Assembly (NCBI GenBank): GCA_016748015.1
Contig: JAAOMT010000436.1
Coordinates: 120,091-184,090, forward strand
Source of the DNA: Geosiphon pyriformis
Taxonomy: Eukaryota; Glomeromycota; Glomeromycetes; Archaeosporales; Geosiphonaceae
Length of the DNA: 64,000 nucleotides
Direction: 5' to 3'
The notes beneath the pieces are model-generated. The model was given only the letters and a program-made list of their open reading frames with translations, ran no database searches and was not told where the DNA came from. A program made the translations under genes and the position numbers. Below are positions 39,069 to 51,358 of the stretch, in pieces; position 1 is the stretch's first letter; every line of letters begins with the position of its first letter.

Positions 39069-41363
39069 TTTTTTTATTTGCTTAACAAGTGCAGTCCAAA
39101 AACAATTTAGTACTATACACCAAAGAAATGATCTAAACTAGATGTTAATCATGCACTTTCTACATGTGACTAGTTATTTGGACCAATCAAGAACACACTA
39201 CACTGAAACAATAGGAGATGGAAATAATCCCAACCCACGAATTTTTTCAATAACACTATTCAGATTCTTAAAATCAAAAATAAACTCACTAAGAAATAAT
39301 CTAGTAGATTCAACACTACTCTTAATCTCAGCACCCAATATCCACCACAAAGTTATAATATGCTCAATAGTGTCTTTACTTAAGAGAGAAGATTTGGTGG
39401 CCTGCATATTATTATAGTCTATGCCACCAAAGTCAATTTCAGATCTAAGACAAGCAATGTCCTTAAACACACTAACCAAAAAATTGGCAAAATTGTTAGA
39501 AGCATATTTCATAGAAAAGAGATTTTTCTTAATCTAAACAGCTTTAACAGTATTATCATCAAGGAAACAAAATACCAAGGCAACCAAAGAGCCAACAGGC
39601 TCAACAATAGACTTTACCAAAGCAGCCAAATCCGAAATTTGCTTTTCCAAAGAGTTCAATCTAAACCCAACAGCAGGATCAACAATAGTCACAGGAGGGG
39701 CGGAAGCCACCAAAGGAAGAAATTCAGACATAACAGAGGAAACAAACACCTTAGCATAAAACAAAGAACCAACAAAACATAGTTTAAACATCTTGGGAGT
39801 CTTAAGAAAGGGAGATAAAGCAACTTCACAGTCTACAGCCAAGTAACCTATTTCTTGACACCAAAAACAATGCCGACAATTAGAAGTCTTCCACCAGATA
39901 CAGCACTTTCTAAGTGTACCAGTTTTGGCAACAGCAAGATCCAAATCAGCTTGGAAGCCAAATGTAACTAGAGCAAAGTGAAGATGATGACCAGAATCAG
40001 AAAACTGAGGAATGAAACAAGTCTGGCCACCAATCTGAGAAATCATATCACTGATTTTAAAGACAGTACAGCCAGGAGAAAGATTGACCAACTTGGCCTT
40101 AAATTTATCACAAGACAAAATAGTCTCATTTTGATTCACCAAAGAAAGAATTCTAACACTATTCTTGCTCACTAATACTGACCAATAATTTAAAGCAGAT
40201 ATGGCAGAATCTAACTTCTCAAAATGAATTACCACATATTGCCAAATGCTAATAGGCTTCAGCACAACATGAGTAATTATACCAAAAACATTAAGAGCTA
40301 TCTTAATGTCAGTAGCAGATACACCCAAAGGCACATCATGTAGTGTAATAGCAGCAAAAAGAGAACCAGACTCAGAAATCACCAAAAACTTGGCAATTTT
40401 GAGGGTGGCCAAATGTACAGAGCTTGTAAGCTCAACCAAAAATGCAGCTTTCAAAAACACTTGAGAAGTAAACTCCACACAAAACAGCTTCACATTGTTC
40501 TTTAATACTGACTTTGCACCCAGAAAACCATGTACTAACTGAAAAACAGCCTTAACATGAGCCAATTTGATCTTAAAAGTAACACCAGACACCAGAGTGG
40601 AGACCACTTACTCAGTAAATCTTTGACAATTAGTAATAGTTTCCTAAGCACCACCAGAAATAGCACCAGAAACTAGAGGAGGAGATGATTCAGTTTCCAT
40701 TTGATCAGCCCAGTTCCCAAAAACAGGTAACCCAATAGAAAGAGATTGCTTTGCTTCTAAAACCAGTAATGATCTGCCAGAAGACATCATATTTGACAAC
40801 ACAACTAGTGGTTGATCTTGGCCCATCTTGGATAATGTGCTAGATGATACTATAAAAATTTCATCTAAGATCTCATTGGAAACCACAAAGGGGTTTAGTG
40901 TAACAATAGCAGAGGCAAGCAACTGCTTCCACTTTTCTGAACTTTTGGTTTTTTTGACCATTTTTTTGAAGAAGTGGTGTTAGAAGCACCAGGTGTTGAA
41001 TCTATAGAAAGGAAGACCAGCTTATTTACTGGTTTATTATTAAAAACTTTAGAGTTCTTAGTCGGAGTAGAAGCAATACTGGGACTAACCCAAGTGTGTC
41101 TCTTTGAAAAAACTTTGACTGGTGAGAAACCAGCCAAAGATGAGGAAGTTGCTTCAGTAGTCACCAAAGGCAGCTTATCATGATTATTGGGTAAAAAGAA
41201 GGCTTTTAAAACATTTTGCCTAGTTGTTTCTACAACAGAGAGCTCCTCTGATTGAAATTTTATTAGATATCTTAGGACAAATATTAGATGCAGCTTTTTT
41301 ACTCTTTGTTCTGATCATGATTATAAAATTAAGGAGACAAAGAGTTTTATAAATAGTTATTGC
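39069..41363 (-). mobile_element. Element G: ORF1-only LINE-derived retroposon with 12-bp TSD
   Basis: A 2295-bp minus-strand element flanked by perfect TTTAAATTATTT at 39057-39068 and 41364-41375, inserted in LINE B. It has a 44-nt leader, one ORF1-type coding region and then directly the 3' tail shared with LINEs A, C, D, E, F and H (GTGCA...CATGCACTTTCTACATGTGA on the plus strand). There is no endonuclease, RT or RNase H sequence at all. The intact duplication and normal composition argue for insertion at this size rather than later internal deletion, though the source copy may itself be a deletion product. It would need another LINE's ORF2 to move. The layout resembles mammalian half-LINEs. 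Confidence 0.82.
39198..41319 (-). pseudogene. Element G ORF1-like protein (about 700 codons, broken)
   Basis: Starts at ATG 41319. One frame runs from 40961 to 39198 through three internal stops (TAA 40608-40610, TAG 40644-40646, TAG 39534-39536), each explained by C-to-T in CAA or CAG. Two single-base shifts lie in A-runs, near 41250 and near 40965. It carries a Cys/His motif (CRHCFWCQEIGYLAVDC) about where LINE ORF1 has its knuckle, and a coiled segment (LEKQISDLAALVKSIVE). Its last about 105 residues (FSMKYASNNFANFLVSVFK... to IVSV) have no counterpart in the ORF1 of C, D or E. The rest is only distantly similar to those ORF1s, so G derives from another LINE family. Confidence 0.7.
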
Positions 41364-41640
41364 TTTAAATTATTTAGTCTATAATAAAGAATTATTTAAA
41401 TATTTTGGATAATATAAAAGCCAATATATTAGCTAATATTACTTTATTTTTAAGTTTAATGTTTTTTATTTGAATAAAAAAATAGTTTCTAAAAACTAAT
41501 AATATAGTGTTTTTGAAAAATATTTTTTGTGTTTATTAGAAAATAGGATTTAAAACTGGTGTTTTTGATAATAATTTGTTTAAAATATTAATTAGAATCA
41601 GATTTTTTTGATTTAATATTCTAATTTATATATGATTTTT
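41364..41640 (+). mobile_element. LINE copy B, right part (RNase H end), AT-decayed
   Basis: Continues LINE B in frame after element G. NILDNIKANILANIT corresponds to VLGN..AD..A of the RNase H last motif in copies C and D, and TNNIVF to the following block. Recognisable to about 41570; the end is approximate. The tail was not found. Confidence 0.6.
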
Positions 41641-43279
41641 AATTTTATAAATATACTTATAATTAATTTATATTTTTATTTTATAAAAACTTTATATTAA
41701 TATTTGCTTATTATTATTTATAAATAATTATATAATAAAAAATAATTTAGTATTTTATGTTTCTATTGCAATAAAATTGAATTACTTAACCACTTTTTTA
41801 TGTATAAAATAAACTTTAATGTCTATTTATAATTATTAAATTTGCTTTTTGTTTTATAATACTCTGTATTAAAATTAACTTAATTGTTATTATATGTTTT
41901 GCAGATGCTTTTTTCTTGTGTTTTTAGTTATATACTATATATTATATTTAACAAGAAATATATTTTTAAAAACTAATATTTAAAATTTTTCTTTATTTTT
42001 AAAAACTTTAAGATTATTGTCAATAAAATTATAAATTTTATATATAATTTAAATATAGCTTATTATAATAAAATATAATTAATTTAATTAAAATACAAAG
42101 TTATTATAAAAAAAATAGTTTAATATTTGAGAATAGCTTCTTAGTTTTTGTTATTAGTAATTTTTTATTATAGTTTTTTTTTGATATTGTTAAATTGTTA
42201 AATATAGTTGTTAAATTGTTAAATATAGTTATTAAATTAAAAATTAATTTAAATTACATAAGTTATATTTGTTTTTTGTAAATATAGATAATATTGTTTT
42301 TGTTAAAATAAATACATAATATTGTTATGAATATACTTAAATAACTAGTTATATATAAATAATACATAATATATATTTAGTTTAAATTATGTAATTTAAT
42401 GTATTTTCTTAGATTATATATAAACTTTACTTATTAAATTTAATAAAAAATAACAATAATATTTTATAGCAAAAAAATATAGTTTATTTGCAAAAATTAT
42501 TTTAAAAAACTTAATATTTTTATTATTATTTAACATATTAATCCAAATTATTATTTAAAAAAACTTATAAAATTATATTATTTATTTTTGCTAAATTAAT
42601 AGCTATAAAAAAAATATTATTAAAATTAATAGTTAAACTATTTTAAACATAATTAATTTAAAATTAAAACCATATAAAATAAATTTATCTAATATATATT
42701 AAATAAAAAAACAAAAAAACAGTTAAATAAAGATTAAAAATTGGTTTAATATACCAAAAATAAATAAATAAATAGACTTTATAATTAAAGTAAAAATGTT
42801 TTTTAAACAAAATTAATATTATAATATTATATAAATATATATTTGTTTTAACAAAATATAATTTAATTATTATTTAGTATAATAAAATTATAATCTTAAA
42901 TTAAATATATATTTTTATATATATTAATTATGTAAATTAATTAAAGCTAAATTATATTAAATTTATAAAAACAAATTTATTTAAAACAGTTATTTTTATA
43001 CAATAATAATTAAATTATTGTTATTAAAAATCAAATTAATTAATTATATAGCAATTATATTTATATTAATTTTAATACTAAAAATTTAAAATTTTTAAAA
43101 AATTATTATTTTAAAAAATTTTTTTTATTAACAAAAAATTTTAAAATTTATTTTTTTACTTAAATTATTAATAATTTTTAAAAATGCCAATATTTTTTTT
43201 AATTATAAAAATTTTTATATTTATTAACTTTATAATTAAAATAAATAAATAAATAAATTTAATTATAACTTTAATTAAA
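41641..43279. other. AT desert
   Basis: About 1.6 kb of almost pure A/T with short tandem A/T patterns (for example TTGTTAAATATAG repeated near 42190-42230). No gene or recognisable element. Confidence 0.5.
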
Positions 43280-43410
43280 CTTCTTTCTCTCCTTCGTCCC
43301 AAATTCCTAAAAAAGAGTCAAATTTTGAAAGAAATTTTTTCTGTTTTTGCATACTGTCTTCCACTATTTCACAAGAAACAAATTCTTTTGTTGTTGGACC
43401 AGCTGCCACT

Positions 43411-45237
43411 ATGAGTGGTCTTAGTATTAAGAAAAGATCAGCCAGAGTCTCATCCGCTAGTTCAGTTGGTGGAGGTTCAACTCAGAATGTCAAAAAGTCT
43501 CTCAGTAATATCAAACTCTTAAGTGCGAATAAGAATCTCAAAGATAGTAGGTCTGTTTGTATGGATGGACAGTTTGTTAACATGAATACGGATGGAGAAA
43601 CCTCTAATGGTAGCAGCACATCTGACTCCTAAATGAATACGCCCAATGCGAAGTGTTTCAATACTGGTACGGCTATCAGTTTCCCTATTGGCTCTATTAG
43701 TTATAACATGGATGATGAGAAGAAAGTTTCTTTTCCTTTCTGTTTGTCTTTCTCTTTAGAAAAGGTGTGGGTGGACCCCAAAATTGTCAAGTCTCAGGTG
43801 AAAGTCACTGTGAAGAAGTCATTTGCTTTGGACATCAATCTATCTGCTGTGGAAGGAAAGTCGGCTACGGCCAAGACTCAGGTTATCAGAAAGTTATTTT
43901 CAATAATCAATGGTTTTGGGGGGACCACCACTTCCTCAAAATTTGAGGAGATTATCCGATCAACGTTTACTTCATCTGAAAGCATGGAAAAGGCCACATC
44001 ATTGGCTGGAGAAAATAACATTATAGTAAACAGTAATCTTAAGAGACAAGGGCTTCATTCAGATCGAGCTGTGGTAATCAAAGAAATTCTCATGAATATG
44101 CCTAAAGACATGATCATTACTGTAGTCTCCGAATTTGGGCAAATTGTGTCAATCAAAATCCAGTTGGTTGGTATATGGCAGAAGACTGTGGTAGAATTCA
44201 CCGATTCAGACCAGACTGTACAATTGGCTTCAAGATGGTCATTTCTAATTGAGAAAAATTCGGTTCATGTGGCTATGGCAATAGAAGATCATGATACATG
44301 GGCTTCCAGGAATCAGTTTAGAGTGCTGTTGTTTATTTTGCTGGTGAGTACAACTGCGCACAATCTTGGCACTCTTTTAGAAAAGGCTGGTGGAAAAACT
44401 TGCATCATCAATTGTTCATTGGAAACTGGCAATAGATTTCATTGTGCTGTGGTTGGCTTTGAATCTATTGAGAAGTTGGAATCTGCTTTTCTCACTGAGC
44501 CTATTTTTGGTGGAGTGCATCTCTCATGGGCTAGGCTGAATTTGATTTGGTGTGGGAAGTGTGGGCATTTTGGTCATTCTATTCTGGAGTGTGATGCATC
44601 AGTTGAGTTATCTTCTGGCCTCCCAAATACATTTAAGAAGTTTGCTTTTAGTTTTGATCATATCCAGTTAGCCAGGTTGTATGTGAAAAAAAATGTTCCT
44701 ATCTCTTGCCCTGCTGCCTTTGGCAGAAAATCTTGGGCACAAATGATGTCTTTTGCCTCTTCTTCTGGTGGCTTCTCTTCTGGTTCTGGTTTGCTCTCTG
44801 GTGGTAAGCCTCTTTTTTTTGGTTCTTTTGGTTCTCAGGTCGATGGTTTGGGTGATTGTTTGGCAGTGCTGGAGCATTCTTTGGAAATTTTTTCAGATCA
44901 GGTTTCTGTTATTCTCAAAAAATTGAGTTTTGTTGATCTGGTGCCTTTGGCATCCACTTCTTGTGCTCCTCCTGCGGCTGGTTCAGTGCCTTCAGCTCTG
45001 GTTGTGGATTCAGGTATGGCTCTGGATGATGTGTTGGCTCTGCCAGTCTCCTCTTCTTCTGGTAGTGATGAGCCTGCTGCTGGTTTTAGTTCAAGTGGTA
45101 CTAAAGTGCTTACCTCCAAGATGGGTGGTTTGGAGTCCAAATTGTCTGCTCTGGAAGCTTTGTTTGGCTCAATTCTGGTGAGATTGGATCTATTGTGTTC
45201 TGGTTCAGGCTTGTCCTTACCCTTTTTATTCCAATGA
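43411..45237 (+). pseudogene. LINE D ORF1
   Basis: A 608-residue frame from ATG 43411 broken only by TAA 43630-43632, explained by CAA to TAA. It contains an RRM-like stretch near residues 225-290 (MPKDMIITVVSEFGQIVSIK), a zinc knuckle CGKCGHFGHSILEC starting at residue 381 (CX2CX4HX4C), a Ser/Gly-rich linker and a C-terminal coiled segment (MGGLESKLSALEALFGSILV). It ends CAATGA, where the TGA overlaps the ATG of ORF2 (ATGA), implying coupled translation. It should bind the LINE RNA. This is the least damaged ORF1 here. Confidence 0.85.
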
Positions 45238-48200
45238 GTGACCTGGTTTGGAAATTCACTATGTGTAATGTATGGGGTCTCAATGTTTCTGCTAAACAAG
45301 TGGATGTTCTCTGTTGGCACATGGATTCTGGCTCTACAATTTCTTTTTTAACTGAAACAAAATTAAGATTATCTGTTGGTCTGTGGATCAAGGATAAATA
45401 TAGAGAGGTCTGTATCTTCACTTTTAAGTTGGATATTAGTTTTCTCAGTGCTGGTGTTGCCATTATTATGAATGATTCTTTGGCTCGTCATGTCTCTAAG
45501 GTTGAGGAAGTTCCTGGCCATGTTGTCACTGTGCAGCTTTTGTTTAAGAATAAATTTTTGGTTTCTGTTATTAGATTGTATGCTGGTGTTTCCACTGGTG
45601 TTCATTTTGGTCAGACTTCTGAGGTAAATTCTCTTATTGCTAAGACTGTTAACTCCAGCACCTTTGTTGTTTTGGGTGGGGACTTCAACAAAAATGGGTC
45701 TAGAAGAAGTGCAAGCTTCAGATTCTGCTCGAGTTTAGGTTTGGTCAATTCGTTTTCTGATTATCCTTTAGTCGGAGCTACTACATGAGACAATTCTAAA
45801 GGGGTCAAAAAAACTATTGATTTCATTTTTGTTAGTGAGAATTTGGCTTCAGCTGTGGCTGGCCATAAGATTGGCCTAGTTTTGGACTTTTTTAACACAG
45901 ATTACAGTACTGTTATGGTCTTTGTTAAATTGGGCGGACTCTTGAATGTCAGTTTGAATAGCTTGCACAAGCAGGCTAACAGAAATCACTGGAAGTTTAA
46001 TATCAAGAACGTGGATGTTACTAGATGGTCTCATTTCAGGGACTGCTTCTCTGTCATGGTTTTGGGTATGAAGGATAATTTTCTTGCCACTGCTGCTGAG
46101 CAAAATCTGGATGCTATGTGGTTTTTGCTGGAAAAAATATTAGTGGATTCTGCAGATGAAATCTTTTTTTGGCATTGGTTCAGTGAATTTTAATGTTTGA
46201 AAAATAGACTTTCCTCTAGGTTTTTGGGCTTGGAGTTGCTGATCGTCAAAATTGTCAAAAAGTTTGGCTTGGCTGATGTCTTTGGTTTTAATTATCTTGT
46301 GAAGAAATGGTCTATATTGGATGCTGACAAAGCTCTAGTGTTGATGGATATGGTTCAATTGGGTCAGGGGAAGGTTGCCATTCTTAAGTTCTTGTCAGTC
46401 ATCAAAAAAAAGTACAGAAAGTCCAAATTGTATGAATCAATTTTGGCACAGGAGACTTATATCAGGGAAGCTATTGAAAGATGCATGGAGAAGTTTTGTT
46501 CTGACAAGGGTAGCATGATCAGGAGTGTCTTGAATCAGCCCTTTCAAAAAGTTGTGTTAGATCATTTAGTCGTTAACGATAAGCTTGTTTTGGAGCCTGA
46601 AAAGGTCAAATTGAAGGTTGACAGTATTATGGAGGATTGGACAAGGAGGTGGATGGTGCCTTCAGTGCTGCCTGATATCTGGGCTCATCAGTATGCCCCT
46701 TTGGCTCATGTTAAGGATAATGCTTTTTCTGGTGTTATGAGTGCTATCACTTTGGATGAATTGCTTTTGGTTGTTGGTGGTTTGCCTGATGGCAAGACTG
46801 CTGGTTTGTCTGACATTCCTAATGAACTTTGGAAGTGGGGTGGTGAGGAAGTAATGGAGTGTTTCTTGGTTTTGTTGAATATGTGTTTGTCTGTTGGTTC
46901 AGTACCTGCTTTATGGAAGAGAGCCTGGATCTCAATAATTCCAAAGCCTTATAATTGGGATGGAATCCTAACAAACACTTGCCCCATCGCATTGATAGAA
47001 ATGGCCAGAAAGATTCTCTCCAAGATTCTCTCAGATAGGATTTCTTTTGTATGCAGTAGGTTTGGCATTTTCTATGGTAACAACTTCTCAGTGTTAAAGG
47101 GTACATCAACACAATCTCTTGTGTTTGCTATTGGATCGGTGGTTAAGGATGCTCTTGAGAAAAATAGAGAACTTTGGTTAGTTTTACAGGATATGTGCAA
47201 GGCATATAATTCTGTTGATTGGCACCACCTAAGAGCTAGTCTGCGGCATATCAAAATGTGTGGCAGGTTTATTGACTTTTTTGATAGCATTCATGAAGAC
47301 AGAGTTAATAGGGTTATGACTGATTTTGGTCTTTCGAATGGTTATAAGGTGCATAATGGCCTTGATCAGAGTGAAGTCTTCTCACCTCTCCTTTGGAGAA
47401 TCTTTTATGACCCGCTTTTGTGTGAAGTTAAAAGGCATGAACATTTGTGTAGTTATCGTATTGATACTAAGTTTGTGGCAAAGACTGACAGAATTGAGAA
47501 TAGTGGTAGGATGACTTCATTCTTTGCTGCTGGCGCTTTTGTGGATGATACAATTTGAGTTGAAGATTGTTAAGCTTCCATGCAATATGCTTTAAATATT
47601 GCTAGTGAGTTCTTTTGTATCAATAATATTTCCATAAACAATGAGAAAACAGTGACTATACCTATTAATCAAGGTGTCAAGGTTGCTGCATTGAATATAA
47701 GTGGTTGGCCGATTTCTGTTGTCAGAAAGGACAAAGCTCACAGATATTTGGGGATTTTTTTGTCAACTGAAGAGTTGTCTAAACTGAGTTTGGCTAAGGC
47801 TTACTCAGACATTCATTTTTTTGTTAATAGGGTGCTCAGGAAGGCAATCACAGATAAGCAGTTTTCATATTTGGTGTTAGCTATTCTACAGCCCATTGTT
47901 AGTTATTGTACTCAGTTTAGTTTTGTTTCATCCAGTGTTTACTGCAGGTGAAATGTTTTAGTTAAGAAGGGCTTCAGATCTAAGGCACATCTACCTCATG
48001 ATTTTCCTGATGCTGTTCTGCATCATTCTTTTCTTTATGGTCTAAAATCCTTTAAGCAGATGCAGTCTAAAGAGAAGATGGCTTCTTTGGTCTCATTTGC
48101 TAATACATCTGGTATTCTTGGCCACTTGTTTGAGCATAGATTTTTGGATTTACAGGTTCTAGGTTGGGCCTCTTTGAATCTGTTTCAGTACCCTGTCAAG

Positions 48201-49925
48201 TTGTGTGTTAGTCTGTTAAACAATTTTTTAGCAGGTGTGATGAAGCTTTTTATGAATATTGATCTTTTTTTGGTGAACAACCTCCCCAATGCTTTCCATC
48301 ATCCTGGTCATTTCCTGATGTTTTCAATTCTTGGGAAGTCTTTGTACTTTGATTCTGTTCATTCTCTTAAGCGTTTTGGTGTTGCTTTTGGTGATCGGCT
48401 TTTCAATAAAAAAGGGTTGTTGTTGGATTGGAAGATGTTTCGTCATTGGAAGCGTTTAGATTCACAGGGCCCTGTGCCTCTTTGGTTCATGGTTGCTTCT
48501 AAGTACTTTTTGGATCAGGGTCTTTTTTCTTCTCGCCCATCTGTTGCTGTCCAATCTGGAGATTTGACTATTTTGGAGTCTGATGTGTTTTCTTCCGTGC
48601 AGGATGGTTTACATGAGATTTGGTTTGGCTGTTTTGAGGTGTATACAGATGGGTCTTTGAAGGGGGCTGGGTCTGCTGATGTGTTAAGTGGTACGGCTGC
48701 ATATTTTCCAGCTCTGGAATTGGGTGTTGGAGTCAAAGTTTGTGGCCTTTTGTTCTCTACTATGGTGGAGTTGCAGGCCGTTGCTCTGGTTTTGAAATGT
48801 GTTCCATTATCTAGTTCTGTGGTATTGTATCTTGACAGCCAAGCTGCTATTGATGCGTGCATTTCTGAAATATTACTTGAGATTCCAGATTTCCGCAGTT
48901 GCTGCTGGGTCGAAAGGAGGCATATTTTTAACTTAATTAGGGATAAGGATCTTGAAGTGAGTTGGGTCAAAATCAAAGGTCATGCTGAAGTTCTTGGCAA
49001 TGTGGAAGCTGATAAATTTGCTGGTGAGGCTGTCTGCTCCTCTTTTGTTTTGCCAATGAGAGTACGGGAGCATTTTTTGGTGGCTGATGACATGGTGGTA
49101 TCGGACAATGCCCATCACTTTGTTAAAGATGTGTTTAAGTCTGTTTGTCGTGCTCGTTGGGAGGCTGGTCCTGGTCGGGATGTGGTTTCAGCTAACATGT
49201 TGGGGGAATTTGATTGGGCTGCTTCTGCAAAAGTCTGGCATCCTGACTTATACATGCTTGCTGGGTTTACTAGCTGCAAGTTGGTGGATCTTCATACATA
49301 TTTGATGAAAGTGTTACATAAAAGATTGCTGGTAGCAGTCAGAAAAAGACTGTATAACAGATGTTATTCAAGTGTTCAGTGTTTGTTGTGTGGTGAAGTG
49401 GAGCTGCCAGACCATGTTTTCACTTGTTCACAGGATATTCATATCCGGGAGGAGATTTTGCTAGAGGCTTCTACGTGATGGGTTTCTTTGGTTGGCATTC
49501 GTGATCTGTTCTCTTCTTCAGTTCTTCGGGTCCTTGATTCTTGTCATTCGGACATTAACAGATATTCAGTCTTATGTAAGGATTTTGTGATGAAGGTTTG
49601 ATGTGCTGAGACGGCAAGTGTTTTCGACAATGTTAAAAAGACTTCCCATATTGTGGTTGACTTTGTGAGGTTTTTGGCTGAGTTGCATCGATCTAGGGTC
49701 TGGTTGATTAGGTCTAGGTTCAGGGCAAACATGGAAAAGGCTGGTTTGGTCAGTAACAATGGTTTGGTGTCGGGTCTGTTCCATTGTGTGTCTTCTGTGC
49801 TTTCTGATGGTGTGGTAAGGATGCTTGACATTGCTGAGTCTTTTGCTGTCAGTTTTGGCCGTCTTAGGCCTAGCCTTTTTTTTTTGGGTCTGGATGGTAG
49901 ACTTCGTGTTAATATTAATGTGTAG
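45234..49925 (+). pseudogene. LINE D ORF2: endonuclease / reverse transcriptase / RNase H
   Basis: One frame of 1563 codons without a frameshift but with seven stops: TGA 45786, TAA 46191, TGA 47556, TAA 47571, TGA 47949, TGA 49476 and TGA 49599. Most replace Trp; the two TAA may be former Gln. Domains: apurinic-type endonuclease (residues about 1-230; WKFTMCNVWGLN, GGDFNKNG), RT (about 550-780; MCKAYNSV, GLDQSEVFSPLLWRIF, FVDDTI), RNase H (about 1135-1280; VYTDGSL, MVELQA, LDSQAA, GNVEAD) and a C-terminal CLLCGEVELPDHVFTC from about residue 1383. RT motif A has Asn (AYNSV) where the second position is usually Asp. The enzyme would nick target DNA and copy the LINE RNA onto it. Confidence 0.88.
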
Positions 49926-50042
49926 TGTTGCCTTGATTGGCTTGAGTGGCTAGTTACATGTTGTTGATGCGTGAATCACATTTAGTTTGGGCCACTTAGT
50001 TTGGTTCTATGTATTAGATAGCAGTTGGGCTTCACTCATTAA

Positions 50043-50500
50043 ATACTTAATAATAATTAATATAATTTTAAATTTGGACAGTTAAACAGTTATTGATACA
50101 TGTGTTTTAAAACTTAGTTTATTTGACCTAAATTTTCACAACCAATATTGAATAGAATAGTATTTGGTTAACAATCTGATAAAGAACAAAGATTTGACAA
50201 TTGTTTGGTCAAAAATTAAAGAATATTCTGGTATTTTTAACAATGATTGTGTTGATAAGTTGGCTAATACAGCTATATATTTTTCTATGTCCCTTCTAAT
50301 TAATATTTTTGAATGTTATTTAATGACAAATAGTTTGGCAGTTTCTGATAATACTTATTATTTTATTTAGAACATTTATAGGACAGTTAATAATATGTAT
50401 TAGAAAGTAAATTCTAATGCCAAAATTATTGATAAATTATTTGTTTGTATTGTTGATTGAATTCAGATAGTTGAGATTTGACATCTTAATTCATATATGC
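50043..50500 (+). mobile_element. LINE copy F, left part, AT-decayed
   Basis: Starts in RNase H (GACAGTTAAACAG, the DSQ motif with CAA or CAG now TAA), then VNNLIKNKDLTIVWSKIKEYSG and ANTAIYF in the piece 50164-50370. Its upstream half is missing because LINE D inserted here. It is interrupted at 50500 by a solo LTR and resumes in frame at 51359. Confidence 0.75.
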
Positions 50501-51358
50501 TGTTACAAGTGATTATTTGGAGTGTTAATACAAATAACAAACTTATAACTTGGTGCTTAATAACTAATCTAAATAGTAATATCTAAAGGTTTTTATGGTT
50601 TAAAGGTTTTGGTTTGAGTCTTTTATATAATAGACAAAAATTCAAGAGCTGTTTAGTAGCCTTTCAAAATCATAATTTTGTCTAATTTCTGTTTTCAGCA
50701 TGATGGCCAGTTTATTTTGGCAGTCATGTTCTTCTGGTAAGCTATCTGTAAATTCTTTAAATTTTATACCTTTCCTTTGGGGTCTTTTACCAGGCTATTT
50801 TTGACATTAATTAATTAATGCTTAATCCTTCAAATTAAATAATAAACAATAAACAACAAAAAAATAAATGAAAATAAAGAAATAAGCCAAGGCAAAAAAA
50901 AATTAGTATTCTATTAATAGTCATGATCAAGAGTTATTGGTTTAGTGTAATTAAGTATTGGCAATTATTAACATGAATTATTAATAATAAAAAGATAAAT
51001 TGTAATATTTGAGAAGTTTTTTATTGATATTTGATATCTCTGAAATTGAAGATTCTAAACTAAGAATTCTCTTTTCTTTAATTTTAATACTATTATTATA
51101 TATACATAAATTTTATTGTATAAAATTTCTTGAATTTCTCAATTCTCTAGCCAGAAATCCTGGAATTTCTGGAATCATATAATTTTTCAAAAAGAATCCT
51201 GGAATTCTAGAATCCTGCAATTTCTTACATGAGAATTTTATAATTCTGGAATCTTGCAATTCCTCTAAGAGAAATTCTGGAATTCCACTTTTTATTATAT
51301 TTATTTTGATTGGCTAATTTATATACTAATATATAATTCCTATATTTTATGAGTAATA
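50501..51358 (+). mobile_element. Solo LTR with 4-bp TSD
   Basis: 858 bp starting TGTTAC and ending GTAATA (probably GTAACA before a C-to-T change), flanked by ATGC at 50497-50500 and 51359-51362. Removing it rejoins the LINE F frame (HLNSYML-TNMTD). It differs from the gypsy Y LTR and from R2, so it is a third LTR family. A tandem array near 51135-51285 lies inside. Confidence 0.75.
51130..51287 (+). repeat. Short tandem array with GGAATTCTGGAAT core in the solo LTR
   Basis: About four degenerate units of 35-40 bp, each with AATTTCT followed by GAATCCTGGAATTCTGGAATC-like sequence. Less AT-rich than the rest of the LTR. Confidence 0.6.

Larger units (their letters stand above)
43280..50042 (+). 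mobile_element. LINE copy D, full length, GC-normal
   Basis: About 6.76 kb: pyrimidine-rich leader (CTTCTTTCTCTCCTTCG) as in copy E, ORF1, ORF2 and the shared 3' tail ending CACTCATTAAAT. ORF1 and ORF2 are collinear with copy E, with ORF2 one codon longer. It inserted into the decayed LINE F, whose RNase H sequence resumes at about 50070. The A/T-rich flanks gave no clear target duplication. Confidence 0.88.

Noticed and set aside
44668-45463. Minus-strand ORFs opposite LINE D ORF1/ORF2 (for example 44898-45320)
   Set aside because: Shadows of the real plus-strand LINE frames, with no ribonucleoprotein or enzyme motif of their own.
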